From positions 16,584 through 80,583 of the forward strand of contig DAISYQ010000009.1 in assembly GCA_036825195.1 (NCBI GenBank): 64,000 nucleotides of DNA, in the 5' to 3' direction. Under the pieces are notes generated by a model. That model was not told where the DNA came from. It was given only the letters and a program-made list of their open reading frames with translations, and searched no databases. This document shows, piece by piece, positions 1 through 8,966 of the stretch. The position numbers and the translations under genes were made by a program. This stretch comes from UBA2210 sp036825195. GTDB taxonomy: Bacteria; Desulfobacterota; Syntrophia; Syntrophales; UBA2210. Positions within the stretch are counted from its first letter, which is position 1; every line of letters starts with the position of its first letter.

Positions 1-447
1 AGGAAAGTTGGTCTCTATCCCGTCGGCAGTTCCTCGATCGATCAGGACCGTTCTGAACACGGAAAGCCTGTTCCGCCCCACCACCCGGGCGGCGACTGTC
101 GGGTACTTCATGGTATCCTTAATAGTTATGAGTTGTCTTAATCGCATACATTCAAGAGATATCTCACGATATTCGTTTATCTCCTGCATCAAAGACGCAA
201 CTTTTGCATTCAGGTCTCTGGTTTCGCTTTCCAGTCCTACCAGCAGCACATACCTTCCCCATGCTCCCCCGATTGAGTTGAAAACCGAACCGATTGCGTG
301 CTCCAGAGGCACGACCATCTCCAACACAATCTTTTTGAAGAACCCTGGTTTTCCCGGTGATTTGAAATTCAGTGAAAAAAGTATCAGGGAGATAATGACA
401 AGGACAAGAGTTGCAATAATCGTTGGATATTTTTTAGGAGATGTCAT
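1..447 (-). CDS. mreC: Rod shape-determining protein MreC, N-terminal part (cut by window edge)
   Basis: The first 149 codons are present and the C-terminal end lies outside the window. The protein begins MTSPKKYPTIIATLVLVII, an N-terminal membrane anchor at about residues 8-26. A short coiled-coil-like stretch follows (about residues 75-105), then the start of the beta domain (AARVVGRNRLSVFRTVLIDRG), which is typical of MreC. The ATG at 445-447 has AGGA seven to eight bases upstream. MreC sits in the inner membrane and links MreB to the cell-wall elongation machinery. It lies directly downstream of mreB in the same direction, the usual mreB-mreC order. The 269-base gap to mreB is longer than usual. 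Confidence 0.9.
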   Translation of the reverse strand, partial: MTSPKKYPTIIATLVLVIISLILFSLNFKSPGKPGFFKKIVLEMVVPLEHAIGSVFNSIGGAWGRYVLLVGLESETRDLNAKVASLMQEINEYREISLECMRLRQLITIKDTMKYPTVAARVVGRNRLSVFRTVLIDRGTADGIETNFP

Positions 448-716
448 CTCTTGTCCTAAGCAGCACTACTACATTCCGAATGCCTCGAAGGGCCATCGGA
501 ACAAAAAGAAAACAGAAAAGAAAGAAGGGCCTCATGCCGATCAGTGTGTGCCTTTACAGTTTTCGGATCTTCGTGATTGAATGTTTGCGGTTTCTTCTTT
601 GAGCCATCGCCGAGGATAGAATCCATATGTAACGGTATTCACAAGATCAGCAGACGAAAAATACCTCGACGTATCGGGGGAAGTCAGGGATCATGATAAG
701 TCTGAATCGTTGATGC
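448..716. other. mreB-mreC intergenic stretch, nothing recognised
   Basis: A 269-base gap between the mreB stop and the mreC start. No open frame with coding character, no strong hairpin with a T-run and no RNA gene was recognised on either strand. Confidence 0.4.
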
Positions 717-1754
717 CTATAGCTGGATGGTTACCTCTTTCAGAATATCCAACTCATCCAGGGCCTTGCCGGCACCCCTTGCCACTACCGAGAGAGGTTC
801 TTCTGCTATCGTTACAGGAAGGCCGGTCTCTTCCCTGAGGAGAACATCCAGATTTTTCAGGAGGGCTCCTCCCCCGCCTAACACAATACCTCTGTCAACA
901 ATATCGCCTGCCAGCTCCGGCGGAGCATTTTCCAAGGCATCCCTGATGGCATTGATGATAACACTTACCGGTTCCGACAGCGCATCCATCACCTCTTCGG
1001 AATTTATCTCTACAATCTTGGGAATACCCGATATGAGGTCCCGCCCCTTGACATCTACTGTCTTTATCTCGTTCTCCGGATATGCACACCCGATGGTGGT
1101 CTTGATCATCTCTCCGGTTCTTTCGCCTATGAGAAGGCTGTACTTCCTTTTTATGTACTGCACGATAGCGTTATCCATCTTGTCGCCCGCAACCCTTACG
1201 GACTTTGAATAGACAATACCAGCCAGCGAAATGACCGCGACCTCCGTCGTTCCCCCACCTATATCGACAACCATAGAACTCACCGGTTCCGTTATGGGAA
1301 GGCCGGCTCCTATCGCCGCAGCCATAGGTTCCTCGATAAGATATACCTCTCTTGCACCGGCCGACTCTGCGGTTTCCTTGACCGCTCTCCTCTCAACCGG
1401 CGTAATACCCGAAGGGATGGATATGATGATCCGCGGACGCACAAAGGTTCTTCTATTATGAACACGGAGGATAAAGTGCCGCAACATGGCTTCCGTAATC
1501 TCGAAATCAGCTATCACACCGTCTTTCATGGGTCGTATAGCCACAATGTTCCCCGGTGTCTTTCCCAGCATCCTTTTCGCATCAGCCCCCACAGCGAGGA
1601 TCTTTTTCGTCCCCCTCAGGTCCCTGTGCACGGCGACAACCGATGGCTCATCCAGGACAATCCCCTTTCCCCTTACATATACTAAGGTGTTCGCTGTCCC
1701 CAGATCAATGGCCAAATCACTCGATATCAAACCAAGGATATAATCGAATAACAA
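717..1754 (-). CDS. mreB: Rod shape-determining actin-like protein MreB
   Basis: 345 residues, the normal MreB length. The actin-fold ATPase motifs are clear: phosphate 1 (AIDLGTANTLVY, about 15-26), phosphate 2 (VVDIGGGTTEVAVIS, about 164) and the adenosine motif (GIVLGGGGALL, about 289). The start is TTG at 1752-1754, with AGGGAG nine bases upstream. No ATG fits the conserved N-terminus better. MreB forms membrane-associated filaments that direct side-wall peptidoglycan synthesis. mreC follows on the same strand, and the ppiD-like gene is divergent across a 311-base region. Confidence 0.97.
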   Translation of the reverse strand: MLFDYILGLISSDLAIDLGTANTLVYVRGKGIVLDEPSVVAVHRDLRGTKKILAVGADAKRMLGKTPGNIVAIRPMKDGVIADFEITEAMLRHFILRVHNRRTFVRPRIIISIPSGITPVERRAVKETAESAGAREVYLIEEPMAAAIGAGLPITEPVSSMVVDIGGGTTEVAVISLAGIVYSKSVRVAGDKMDNAIVQYIKRKYSLLIGERTGEMIKTTIGCAYPENEIKTVDVKGRDLISGIPKIVEINSEEVMDALSEPVSVIINAIRDALENAPPELAGDIVDRGIVLGGGGALLKNLDVLLREETGLPVTIAEEPLSVVARGAGKALDELDILKEVTIQL

Positions 1755-2065
1755 GTTTCTAATCTCCCTTTATTAATCATGTTTGGCCTTTTCCTATACA
1801 GTATTTCAACAACCTAATCAATTAAAATGTGTCTTGAGGCCGACCCGTGATGTCTCTGTCAACAGTCGTGCAAGTTCATACCTGATACGCCGCAACCTTC
1901 TGTCTGCCATCCTTGAAAAAATCATTGCATTTTAGATGTTAGTATACTACTTATGCCACTCAGTCACGTTGGAGGTTTTGCGGACAGCCAAGACTGGACG
2001 GCACAGTGACACCGACATGCCGAGATTCACAAGGCCATCAAATTGAAAGGTAGAAACGTTTAGAT
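1755..2065. other. Divergent control region between mreB and the ppiD-like gene
   Basis: A 311-base gap between divergent genes. It holds the candidate mreB promoter and, on the plus strand, a TATACT at 1943-1948 that could be a -10 box for the ppiD-like gene, though no -35 box is well spaced. No open frame or RNA gene was seen. Confidence 0.4.
1793..1821 (-). promoter_or_regulatory. Candidate sigma-70-type promoter for mreB
   Basis: On the minus strand, TTGATT (1816-1821) and TATAGG (1793-1798) are separated by 17 bases, about 40 bases before the TTG start of mreB. Both boxes match the consensus only in part. Confidence 0.35.
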
Positions 2066-3667
2066 ATGCTTCAATTAATGCGGAAACATGCCAAGAACTG
2101 GCTCATGAAGGTCGTACTGGGTATCATCGTTATTGTTTTCGTCTTCTACTTCGGATCCATGCGGGGAAGACAGCAGACCGAAACCATCGCGGAGATCAAC
2201 GGACTACGAATAGCGTACGCAGAATTCAGAACGGAGTATCAGAACCTGTTGGACTTCTACCGTCAGCGATATGGTGACAATCTGACCGATGATCTGCTGA
2301 AGAAAATGAACCCGAAACAACAGGCTTTCGACAGTCTGATCAATCGGGCTATCATCCTGTCGAAGGCCGATGAGCTGAAACTGGATGTAAGCGACGATGA
2401 ATTGAAGGCATCCATTGTCGCATATCCGGCCTTCCAGAGAGACGGCGTCTTCGATAATTCCCTGTACCAGAGAGCCCTTCGATATCAGCGGATGACCCCG
2501 GAAGATTTTGAGGCTATCCAGAGACGGGCCTTAAAGACAGGAAAACTGGAAAGGCTTATCAGAGAGTCTGCAAAGGTATCAGACAAGGAAGTCCGTGACA
2601 TTTACAATACGCAGAACAGAAAGATCAACATCGATTTCATAGCCCTGCCTTCGGATCTGGTCAAGGCCACAGGAAAGCCCTCAGAGACGGATCTTGAAGG
2701 GTATCTGAAAGAACATGGCGAGGAGTTCCGGGTATCTCAGGGCGCGGTGATTACATACCTAGTCTTCAAGGGCGCATCCTTTGCCGATGCAGCGGATATA
2801 TCGGAAGAAGAGATAGAGGAATATTACAACTATCATACCGCTGAGTTCGAAGATAAGGGAACGACAAAACCTCTGCCGGAAGTAAGGGACACCATTGTCT
2901 CCGCCTTGAGATCGATAAAGGGTATGGATGCGGCATTCGAAGCGGCAAAGAAGGCCCACGACACGATCTACCAGGAGGAAAACTTCGAAGACTACGCCAA
3001 GGAAAAGGGATTGACTATAGAGACATCGGAATTATTCCGGGATACCCCTCTCCCCGATCAGTTGGCCGGCATTCAAGATCTGGGTGAACATGTATTCGAT
3101 CTGGCAGAAGGAGACTTGGGGCGCGTCGTATCCGACAGCAAGGGATTCTATGTATTTAAACTCCTATCGCTGAAACCGTCATACATACCCGAGCTCAAAG
3201 ACATTGTAACGAAAGTTCAAAAGCACTATACCGATAACGAGTCCATACGGTTAAGCAAAAAGAAGGCGGAAGAAATGCTCAACCGCCTGAAGACCGGAAC
3301 GGATATGGCAAAGCTTTCCCAAGATGCCGGTCTCAAAGTGTTGGAAACCGGATTATTCCCGCTGATGAATCCCGACATACCAAAAATCGGCTACTCTCAG
3401 GAATTGCAGGAAGCCCTCATCAAGATGTCGGAGAAAGAGCCCTACCCCGATACCGTGTTCCTCGTCGACGGGAAGCATATTATCATGAAGTTTAAAGATG
3501 AGGGTAAGCTGGACGAAAAAGACTGGGAAGCACAGAAAGATTCCATAAAGAAATATCTCCTTCGGATGAAGGAAGAACGATACTTCATGTCATGGCTCGA
3601 GGGTGCAAAGGCGAACATGATCAGCAAGGGAAAGCTGAAAATACTTAAGAACGTGGAAGATCTGTAA
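2066..3667 (+). CDS. PpiD/SurA-like periplasmic peptidyl-prolyl isomerase or chaperone
   Basis: 533 residues. A short basic cytoplasmic N-terminus precedes one membrane segment (about 16-32, VVLGIIVIVFVFYFGSM). A SurA-N-type helical chaperone domain follows (about 40-190, with the LINRAIILSKADEL and FDNSLYQRALRYQRMTPEDFE stretches). The rest is a divergent parvulin-like region and a C-terminal helical part. The single anchor, long periplasmic body and order match PpiD. The isomerase core is weakly conserved, so it may act only as a chaperone. The role would be folding of exported proteins at the inner membrane. The stop is three bases before the HMA selenoprotein gene, so the two are probably one transcript. 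Confidence 0.8.
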   Translation: MLQLMRKHAKNWLMKVVLGIIVIVFVFYFGSMRGRQQTETIAEINGLRIAYAEFRTEYQNLLDFYRQRYGDNLTDDLLKKMNPKQQAFDSLINRAIILSKADELKLDVSDDELKASIVAYPAFQRDGVFDNSLYQRALRYQRMTPEDFEAIQRRALKTGKLERLIRESAKVSDKEVRDIYNTQNRKINIDFIALPSDLVKATGKPSETDLEGYLKEHGEEFRVSQGAVITYLVFKGASFADAADISEEEIEEYYNYHTAEFEDKGTTKPLPEVRDTIVSALRSIKGMDAAFEAAKKAHDTIYQEENFEDYAKEKGLTIETSELFRDTPLPDQLAGIQDLGEHVFDLAEGDLGRVVSDSKGFYVFKLLSLKPSYIPELKDIVTKVQKHYTDNESIRLSKKKAEEMLNRLKTGTDMAKLSQDAGLKVLETGLFPLMNPDIPKIGYSQELQEALIKMSEKEPYPDTVFLVDGKHIIMKFKDEGKLDEKDWEAQKDSIKKYLLRMKEERYFMSWLEGAKANMISKGKLKILKNVEDL

Positions 3668-3670
3668 TAA

Positions 3671-4024
3671 ATGAAAAAACATAGTATCGGGGTACTCCTC
3701 TGCGCAATGATTCTGTTTCTTTCGCAGGTATCCCTTGCCGCCGAAAAGACCTATCGTTTGAAAGTCTCGGGCTGCTGGGGATGATCGGGCAGGGCCAGGA
3801 TAAGTTCTATCCTGAAGAAGACAGAAGGCATCCTCGATTTCAAGATGAACTCCACCACATCCACCATTACGGTAACGTTTGATGACGGTACGATAACCCT
3901 TGAAGAGATCATGCAGGAGATCAAAAAGAGGAAGTTTCAGGTAAGCGAACAGGTCGACGTGACAACCCCGGAAGGAAAACCCTCTGAAAAAACGGATCCT
4001 GTGGCGCCACCTCCCGCGGGATAG
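3671..4024 (+). CDS. Exported HMA-fold selenoprotein with CxxU motif (UGA decoded as Sec38)
   Basis: 117 codons plus TAG if the in-frame TGA at 3782-3784 is read as selenocysteine. The start is MKKHSIGVLLCAMILFLSQV with a cleavable signal peptide ending near VSLA. The mature part has the heavy-metal-associated pattern: a first strand YRLKVSG, a helix ISSILKKTEGI, a strand ITVTFDDGTIT and a helix LEEIMQEIKKRKFQV. The usual GMxCxxC loop is here GCWGUSG, with Cys35 and Sec38 as CxxU. In an ungapped comparison with MerP-type domains, Cys35 takes the Met position, Sec38 lies between the two Cys positions, and both normal Cys positions are Gly. A hairpin of bacterial SECIS form begins 11 bases after the TGA. 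The tail is Pro/Glu/Thr rich. A redox or metal/metalloid-binding periplasmic role is inferred. Without Sec decoding the product would be only 37 residues. Confidence 0.82.
3796..3814 (+). promoter_or_regulatory. Bacterial SECIS element for the HMA selenoprotein
   Basis: A perfect 7-bp stem, CAGGATA/TATCCTG, closes a 5-base loop AGTTC with G as its second base. Eleven bases separate the UGA from the stem, and 18 separate it from the first loop base. This fits the bacterial SECIS layout, in which a hairpin lies just 3' of UGA and has a G among the first two loop bases. Confidence 0.8.
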
Positions 4025-4061
4025 TGCTTTTGTCGTCATTGATTATACCCGACCCTGAAAC

Positions 4062-5306
4062 TCAGTGCCGGGCCGCCGATCTTCCCGCGAGCCAGCCGGT
4101 GGAAAAGGCTGCCTGGAGATTGTAACCTCCGGTATCGGCATCGATATCCATCACCTCACCCGCAAAATAGAGTCCACCCACAAGACGTGACGCCATGGTG
4201 CGAGGATCTATTTCATTCGTATTGACTCCCCCCGCCGTGACAATGGCCTCGGTGAGCGGACGGGTTCCGGTCACCTCAAGGCGAAAGTTCTTGAGCCACA
4301 CCAGCAGACGCCTTCGTTCCCGCGCGGTAATCTGATGACCTCTCCTGTCAGGGGGGATATCCGTAGCGGTTATACAGACCGGAATCAGTTTCGCGGGGAG
4401 CAGATCCCCAAGCAGCGTCCGAAACGTGCGTTTGCCATACGCGTCAAGATCGCGCAGCAGCCGTTCATCCAGCTTGTGTTCATCCAATGCGGGTTTCAGG
4501 TCAATGGATACTGCTACCCTTCCACCCAGATCCAATACATCCCTTATTCCGCCGCTCAGTGAAAGAATGACGGGTCCGGAAAGACCGAAATGGGTAAAGA
4601 GCATTTCTCCAAAGGCCTCATTTCGTTTTTTGCCGTCAACTAGGACACTGATATTCACGTTGCGCATACTCAGACCCTGCAGACGCGACGCCACATCCCC
4701 GGCAGTCTCAAGAGGAACCAGCGCTGGACGAACCGGCACGATAGAATGCCCTGCCGATTGGGCAAGCCGGTACCCATCACCGGTAGAACCGGTGGTGGGA
4801 TACGATACGCCCCCCGTCGCGACGATTACGGCATCGGCGGCATAGGTATTTGCTTCCGTATCCCGCACGCCACAAACCTTTCCGCCTTTGATAAGCAGGC
4901 AATCTATCGACACATCCCGCCGTATCGTAACCCCCTGTCGACCGATCCATTCCATCAACGCATCAATCACATCACGTGCCTGTCCGCTTGCAGGAAATAT
5001 CCGCCCACCTCGCTCGACAACAGTGGGAACGCCCAAATCCTCAAAGAACGCTACAAGATCATCATTCGAAAAACGGTGAAAGGCCTGTCTGAGAAAGATC
5101 CCGTTGGAACCGAAGTGAGAAATAAATTCCGTGAGTGATGCAACATTGGTGAGGTTGCACCGTCCCTTACCGGTGATACCGAGCTTTCGTCCGGGACGGT
5201 GCATCTTCTCAAGCAGGAGGGTCTTTGCACCCTGTCCTGAAGCCTGCCCGGAGGCCATCAACCCTGACGCTCCTCCTCCGACCACAATAACTGTCCGTTT
5301 TTCCAT
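4062..5306 (-). CDS. YhiN/HI0933-family FAD-dependent flavoprotein
   Basis: 414 residues, the usual family length. The N-terminal Rossmann motif VIVVGGGASGLMASGQAS binds FAD. Next comes the family's signature block GRKLGITGKGRCNLTN (about 39-54). The C-terminal part has GGVNTNEIDPRTMASRLVGG and a second FAD-contact region, GLYFAGEVMDIDADTGGYNL. Members of this family are predicted NAD(P)/FAD oxidoreductases of unclear substrate. The ATG is at 5304-5306. The gene lies 13 bases downstream of the crotonase-family gene and is probably co-transcribed with it. Confidence 0.92.
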   Translation of the reverse strand: MEKRTVIVVGGGASGLMASGQASGQGAKTLLLEKMHRPGRKLGITGKGRCNLTNVASLTEFISHFGSNGIFLRQAFHRFSNDDLVAFFEDLGVPTVVERGGRIFPASGQARDVIDALMEWIGRQGVTIRRDVSIDCLLIKGGKVCGVRDTEANTYAADAVIVATGGVSYPTTGSTGDGYRLAQSAGHSIVPVRPALVPLETAGDVASRLQGLSMRNVNISVLVDGKKRNEAFGEMLFTHFGLSGPVILSLSGGIRDVLDLGGRVAVSIDLKPALDEHKLDERLLRDLDAYGKRTFRTLLGDLLPAKLIPVCITATDIPPDRRGHQITARERRRLLVWLKNFRLEVTGTRPLTEAIVTAGGVNTNEIDPRTMASRLVGGLYFAGEVMDIDADTGGYNLQAAFSTGWLAGRSAARH

Positions 5307-5319
5307 CTCCGAATATTAC

Positions 5320-6036
5320 TCAGATCATTATATTGAGAGACTCAATAAATGCCGGGTCTTCTTTCTCCATGATCTCGATGATATGCTTATGCAGCCTCTT
5401 TTTATGCTGCTCGAATACTGCCCTCTTTTTGGTGAAGGTCCTCGCGAAGGCTATGGCATCTTCGAGAAGAGCCCCTTCATCCTCACATGCCTTCACGATG
5501 ACGTGACTTTCTTCAAGCTCTTTCGCGGTCGCCCTCTTGCCGCTGTACACCAGTTCCTCAAGTTTGTAGTATGGAATCGCCTTCTTTATGATAGCGAGCA
5601 TCGCCGGCAGAAAGGGGATGTTTATATCCACCTCAGGGAAACAGAAATATCCCCTGTCGGCTTTCATGAATCTGAAATCACAGGCACAGGCCATGATGCT
5701 TCCATCGCCGAAAACGTGTCCGTTCATGGACGCGATAACAGGCATCGGGAAATACAGAATCCGTGTAAATATCCTGTTCAGGCCATATAAAAAATCCTTG
5801 ATCGCCTGGGTGTCCTTCTTACTCATGGCGTCCATCATCCACACGATATCGATACCCTGCGACCAATTCTTCGTATCGCTTGAGGTGATAACCACCGATG
5901 AAATGGTCTCGTCATGTTCGATTTCATCAAAGACGTTCAGGATAGCCCGAACAAAGTCAGGATTGTGCCTATTCTCGCCGTTGTTCATCTCCATGACCGC
6001 AACTGTCCCATCCTTTTTCCATTCGATAACTGCCAT
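5320..6036 (-). CDS. Enoyl-CoA hydratase/isomerase (crotonase) family protein
   Basis: 238 residues from ATG 6034-6036, which has GGGGGCAGG directly upstream. The longer frame to 6195 has no family similarity at its N-terminus. Crotonase features are present: the first oxyanion-hole region is NWSQGIDIVWM and the second is MNGHVFGDGSIMACACDFRFM, followed by FPEVDINIPF. The usual GGG(x)E of the second region is GDGSI, so the standard hydratase acid residue is not obvious. It may be an isomerase, a hydrolase or a non-catalytic relative. It acts on acyl-CoA thioesters by family. Substrate unknown. Confidence 0.8.
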   Translation of the reverse strand: MAVIEWKKDGTVAVMEMNNGENRHNPDFVRAILNVFDEIEHDETISSVVITSSDTKNWSQGIDIVWMMDAMSKKDTQAIKDFLYGLNRIFTRILYFPMPVIASMNGHVFGDGSIMACACDFRFMKADRGYFCFPEVDINIPFLPAMLAIIKKAIPYYKLEELVYSGKRATAKELEESHVIVKACEDEGALLEDAIAFARTFTKKRAVFEQHKKRLHKHIIEIMEKEDPAFIESLNIMI

Positions 6037-6199
6037 GCCTGCCCCCTTTATATTCTTTTTGTATCCCTCACGCCGCCCTGCCATGCACCCAGAAGCTTCG
6101 TCAAATCGATTCCCGTCTGATTGTCTGATTCCGTAAAATCCGCTGCCGTAACAGTGAGGTTCCTCGCAACAAGGTGCGGAACGTATGTTCACCATTCAA

Positions 6200-8890
6200 C
6201 TAATGGGCCTCATCCCAGTTTTTTCCGGAAGCGATCTCCACCTTCAGCGGTACATTCAGATCTATCACCTGTTCCATTTCCCGTTTGACAAGGCTCATTA
6301 CCGTCTCCTTTTCAGAGATGGGGACTTCAAAAACCAATTCGTCATGCACCTGCATAATCATAGATGCGGACAGATTCTTCTCCCTAATCCTTCCGGCGAT
6401 ATTCACCATCGCCACCTTGATCAGATCGGCCGCCGTTCCCTGTATGGGGGTGTTGATGGCCATCCGTTCCGCAAACTGGCGGACCTGTGTATTTGCACTG
6501 TTTATTTCGGGTATGTACCGTCGCCGGTTCAGAAGGGTGGTGACAAACCCGTTTTTTCTGGCACCTACCAGCGTTTCTTCCGTGTACCTGCGCACACCGG
6601 AGAATCGGGAGAAATATCCATCGATATACTCTTTCGCACGATTCAGGCTGATCCCCAGTTCTCTGGAAAGGCCGAAGGGACTCATCCCATAAATGACGCC
6701 GAAGTTTATCACCTTCGCCTGCCTGCGCATCTCCTCACTGACCATCCCGGGAAACACACCGAATATGTCGGATGCTGTCTTCGTATGTATATCCTCGCCT
6801 GACTCGAAGGCGCTCATAAGCAGTTCGTCCCCTGAGAGGTGAGCCAAGATGCGGAGCTCTATCTGGGAATAATCGGCCGAAACGAGTTCGCATCCTTCAG
6901 GTGCTATGAAGGCCTGACGTATCCTCTTCCCTTCGGCCGTTCTGATGGGGATGTTCTGGAGGTTGGGATTGCTGCTCGAGAGCCTCCCCGTAGCCGTAAC
7001 CGTCTGGTTGTACGACGTATGCACCCTTCCCGTCTCCGGATTGACGAGGAGAGGAAGGGCATCGACGTAGGTCGATCTGAGTTTCATCAGACTCCGATAG
7101 GCGAGGATCTCAGCCGGAAGATCGTAGGATTTCGCTAAATTTGTCAACACATCCACGTCTGTCGAATATCCCGCCTTCGTCTTCCGCCCCCGGGGGAGAT
7201 TCAGCTTATCGAAGAGGATCACCTGGAGCTGTTTCGGCGAATTGATATTGAACCGCTCCCCAGCCAAACGGTAGATCTTCTCCTCCGAGATCTCCAGGAG
7301 TTGTCCCAACTGGCTCGACATCTCCGCCAGCAGATCGCAATCGATGAGGACTCCCGCCGCCTCCATGGCGGTGAGCACCTCGACAAGCGGCATCTCCACG
7401 TCATCGAAAAGTTTCTTGAGTCCCGCCTCCTCCATCCGTTCGGAGAGAAGGGGGGCGAGCCTGAAGATGAAGTCCGCACACCGGCACGCATAGGGGACAA
7501 CTTCCTCGATGGGCAGGGTGTCGACGGAGACCGCTCGCGCCCCGCTCCCCGTCAGATCCTTGAGAGCAGGTATGGCCCGGCCGTACAGCTCCTGGACCAG
7601 ATCGGGCAGGTCGTATCCCCGTCGTGAGGGATCGAGGATATACGCGGCAAGCATGGTATCCGACACATCCCCCCTCAGCGGTATTCCCCTGCGCGCAAGG
7701 GCGAGAGCCGCAACCTTGGTATCGTGGCCGTATTTCTTCAATGTTTCGTCGGAAAAAACATCTTTCAGGGCCGCCAAGGCTGTGTCCGCATTGAGCTGTT
7801 CCCGTGCCCCAGTTCCCGTGTGGGCCAGGGGGATATAGCAGGCCTTCCCTTCGCCCGAGCAGAGAGCAGCACCCACGATTCCGGCCCTCACCGCGTCATC
7901 TCCCGTCAGTTGGAGATTGAAGGAAAAGGTGCCTGCATCACGCAGTTCATTAAGGAGAGAGGCAAGCTCCGCCCCCTGGGTTATAAGGCGGTAGTCAGCC
8001 GCTTCCGCTTCTCCCTTTCCTCCTTCTTCTCCCAGCCGTGTTATGAGGCCGGGAAACTCAAATTTCCTGAAGATCTCCTTCAGAACCTCCGCATCGGGCT
8101 CCCGGAAACGTAAATTATCCAGATCGAAGGGAACCGGTACATCCGTCCTGATGGTCACCAGGTCCCTGCTCATTCGCGCCTGATCGGCGAACTGTTTCAG
8201 CTTCTCACTCAGGCCCTTCCCCGTAACCTTTTCGGCGTTATCCAAGACATCTTCAAGAGAACCGAACCGGTCTACCAGCTTGAGGGCCGTCTTTTCCCCC
8301 ACACCGGGGATCCCGGGAACGTTATCGGACGAGTCCCCCGCAAGCCCCAGGATATCGATCACCCGTTCGGGCCCTACGCCGAATCGGGCCCTGACACCTT
8401 CCACATCGTAGGACATATCTTTCATAGTGTCTACCATGAGGACATTGTCCGAGACGAGCTGCATCAGGTCCTTATCGCCGGAAGCGATGATCACCTGCAT
8501 CCCCTCCGCCTCGTAGCGTCTCGCCAGTGTGCCGATGATATCGTCCGCCTCGATCCCCTGCTCTTCGATAACCGTTATGGAAAAACCGCGGACGATATCC
8601 TTGATGGGATCGATCTGGGGGCGGAGATCATCGGGCATCGCGCTGCGGTTCGCCTTGTACTGATCGTATGCCTCGTGTCTGAAGGTGGGACCCTTCGCAT
8701 CAAAGGCAACGGCGATGTAATCCGGAGCCCAGTCGCGGCACAGCTTCATCAGCATGGTGGTAAATCCGTAGATCGCGTTGGTGGGAAATCCCCGTGAAGT
8801 GGAAAGCCCGTGGATCGCAAAAAACGCTCGGTAGATATAGTTTGTTCCGTCTACCAGGAACACTCTGGGTTGTGGTGCTTTCTCAGCCAT
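6200..8890 (-). CDS. polA: DNA polymerase I with degenerate 3'-5' exonuclease domain
   Basis: 896 residues from ATG 8888-8890 (MAEKAPQPRVFLVDG), which has GGGGAG ten bases upstream. Longer starts lack similarity. The N-terminal 5'-nuclease domain is intact (FLVDGTNYIYRAFFAIHG, ASGDKDLMQLV, GDSSDNVPGIPGVGEKTA). The C-terminal polymerase domain has motif A (SADYSQIELRILAHLSGD), motif B (RRQAKVINFGVIYGMSPFG) and motif C (QVHDELVFE). In the middle domain the Exo I D-x-E is N325-x-Q327 (TFSFNLQLTG). The Exo II region reads KYGHDTKVAALAL, and Exo III reads YACRCADF with Cys at the Asp position. Proofreading is therefore probably lost, as in several other bacterial Pol I enzymes. It lies downstream of glycan genes and upstream of the crotonase gene. 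Confidence 0.96.
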   Translation of the reverse strand: MAEKAPQPRVFLVDGTNYIYRAFFAIHGLSTSRGFPTNAIYGFTTMLMKLCRDWAPDYIAVAFDAKGPTFRHEAYDQYKANRSAMPDDLRPQIDPIKDIVRGFSITVIEEQGIEADDIIGTLARRYEAEGMQVIIASGDKDLMQLVSDNVLMVDTMKDMSYDVEGVRARFGVGPERVIDILGLAGDSSDNVPGIPGVGEKTALKLVDRFGSLEDVLDNAEKVTGKGLSEKLKQFADQARMSRDLVTIRTDVPVPFDLDNLRFREPDAEVLKEIFRKFEFPGLITRLGEEGGKGEAEAADYRLITQGAELASLLNELRDAGTFSFNLQLTGDDAVRAGIVGAALCSGEGKACYIPLAHTGTGAREQLNADTALAALKDVFSDETLKKYGHDTKVAALALARRGIPLRGDVSDTMLAAYILDPSRRGYDLPDLVQELYGRAIPALKDLTGSGARAVSVDTLPIEEVVPYACRCADFIFRLAPLLSERMEEAGLKKLFDDVEMPLVEVLTAMEAAGVLIDCDLLAEMSSQLGQLLEISEEKIYRLAGERFNINSPKQLQVILFDKLNLPRGRKTKAGYSTDVDVLTNLAKSYDLPAEILAYRSLMKLRSTYVDALPLLVNPETGRVHTSYNQTVTATGRLSSSNPNLQNIPIRTAEGKRIRQAFIAPEGCELVSADYSQIELRILAHLSGDELLMSAFESGEDIHTKTASDIFGVFPGMVSEEMRRQAKVINFGVIYGMSPFGLSRELGISLNRAKEYIDGYFSRFSGVRRYTEETLVGARKNGFVTTLLNRRRYIPEINSANTQVRQFAERMAINTPIQGTAADLIKVAMVNIAGRIREKNLSASMIMQVHDELVFEVPISEKETVMSLVKREMEQVIDLNVPLKVEIASGKNWDEAH

Positions 8891-8966
8891 GTCGCCGACG
8901 CTCCCCATTGCCTTATCATCAAAAAATCGCTGTGAATACGAATACTGTCCGATATAATCCCTATAC

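Noticed and set aside
8..580. Plus-strand open frame of 190 codons opposite mreC
   Set aside because: It lies antisense to a clear MreC N-terminus and has no recognisable domain or start signal.
3590..4039. Minus-strand open frame of 149 codons opposite the HMA selenoprotein
   Set aside because: It is the shadow of the Sec-containing plus-strand gene; the composition and residues look non-coding, and the HMA pattern and SECIS are on the plus strand.
6037..6186. Coding-like C-terminal peptide (TVTAADFTESDNQTGIDLTK) upstream of the crotonase gene
   Set aside because: The frame starts after a TGA, has no usable start codon or ribosome site and no recognised family; it is too short to support as a gene.
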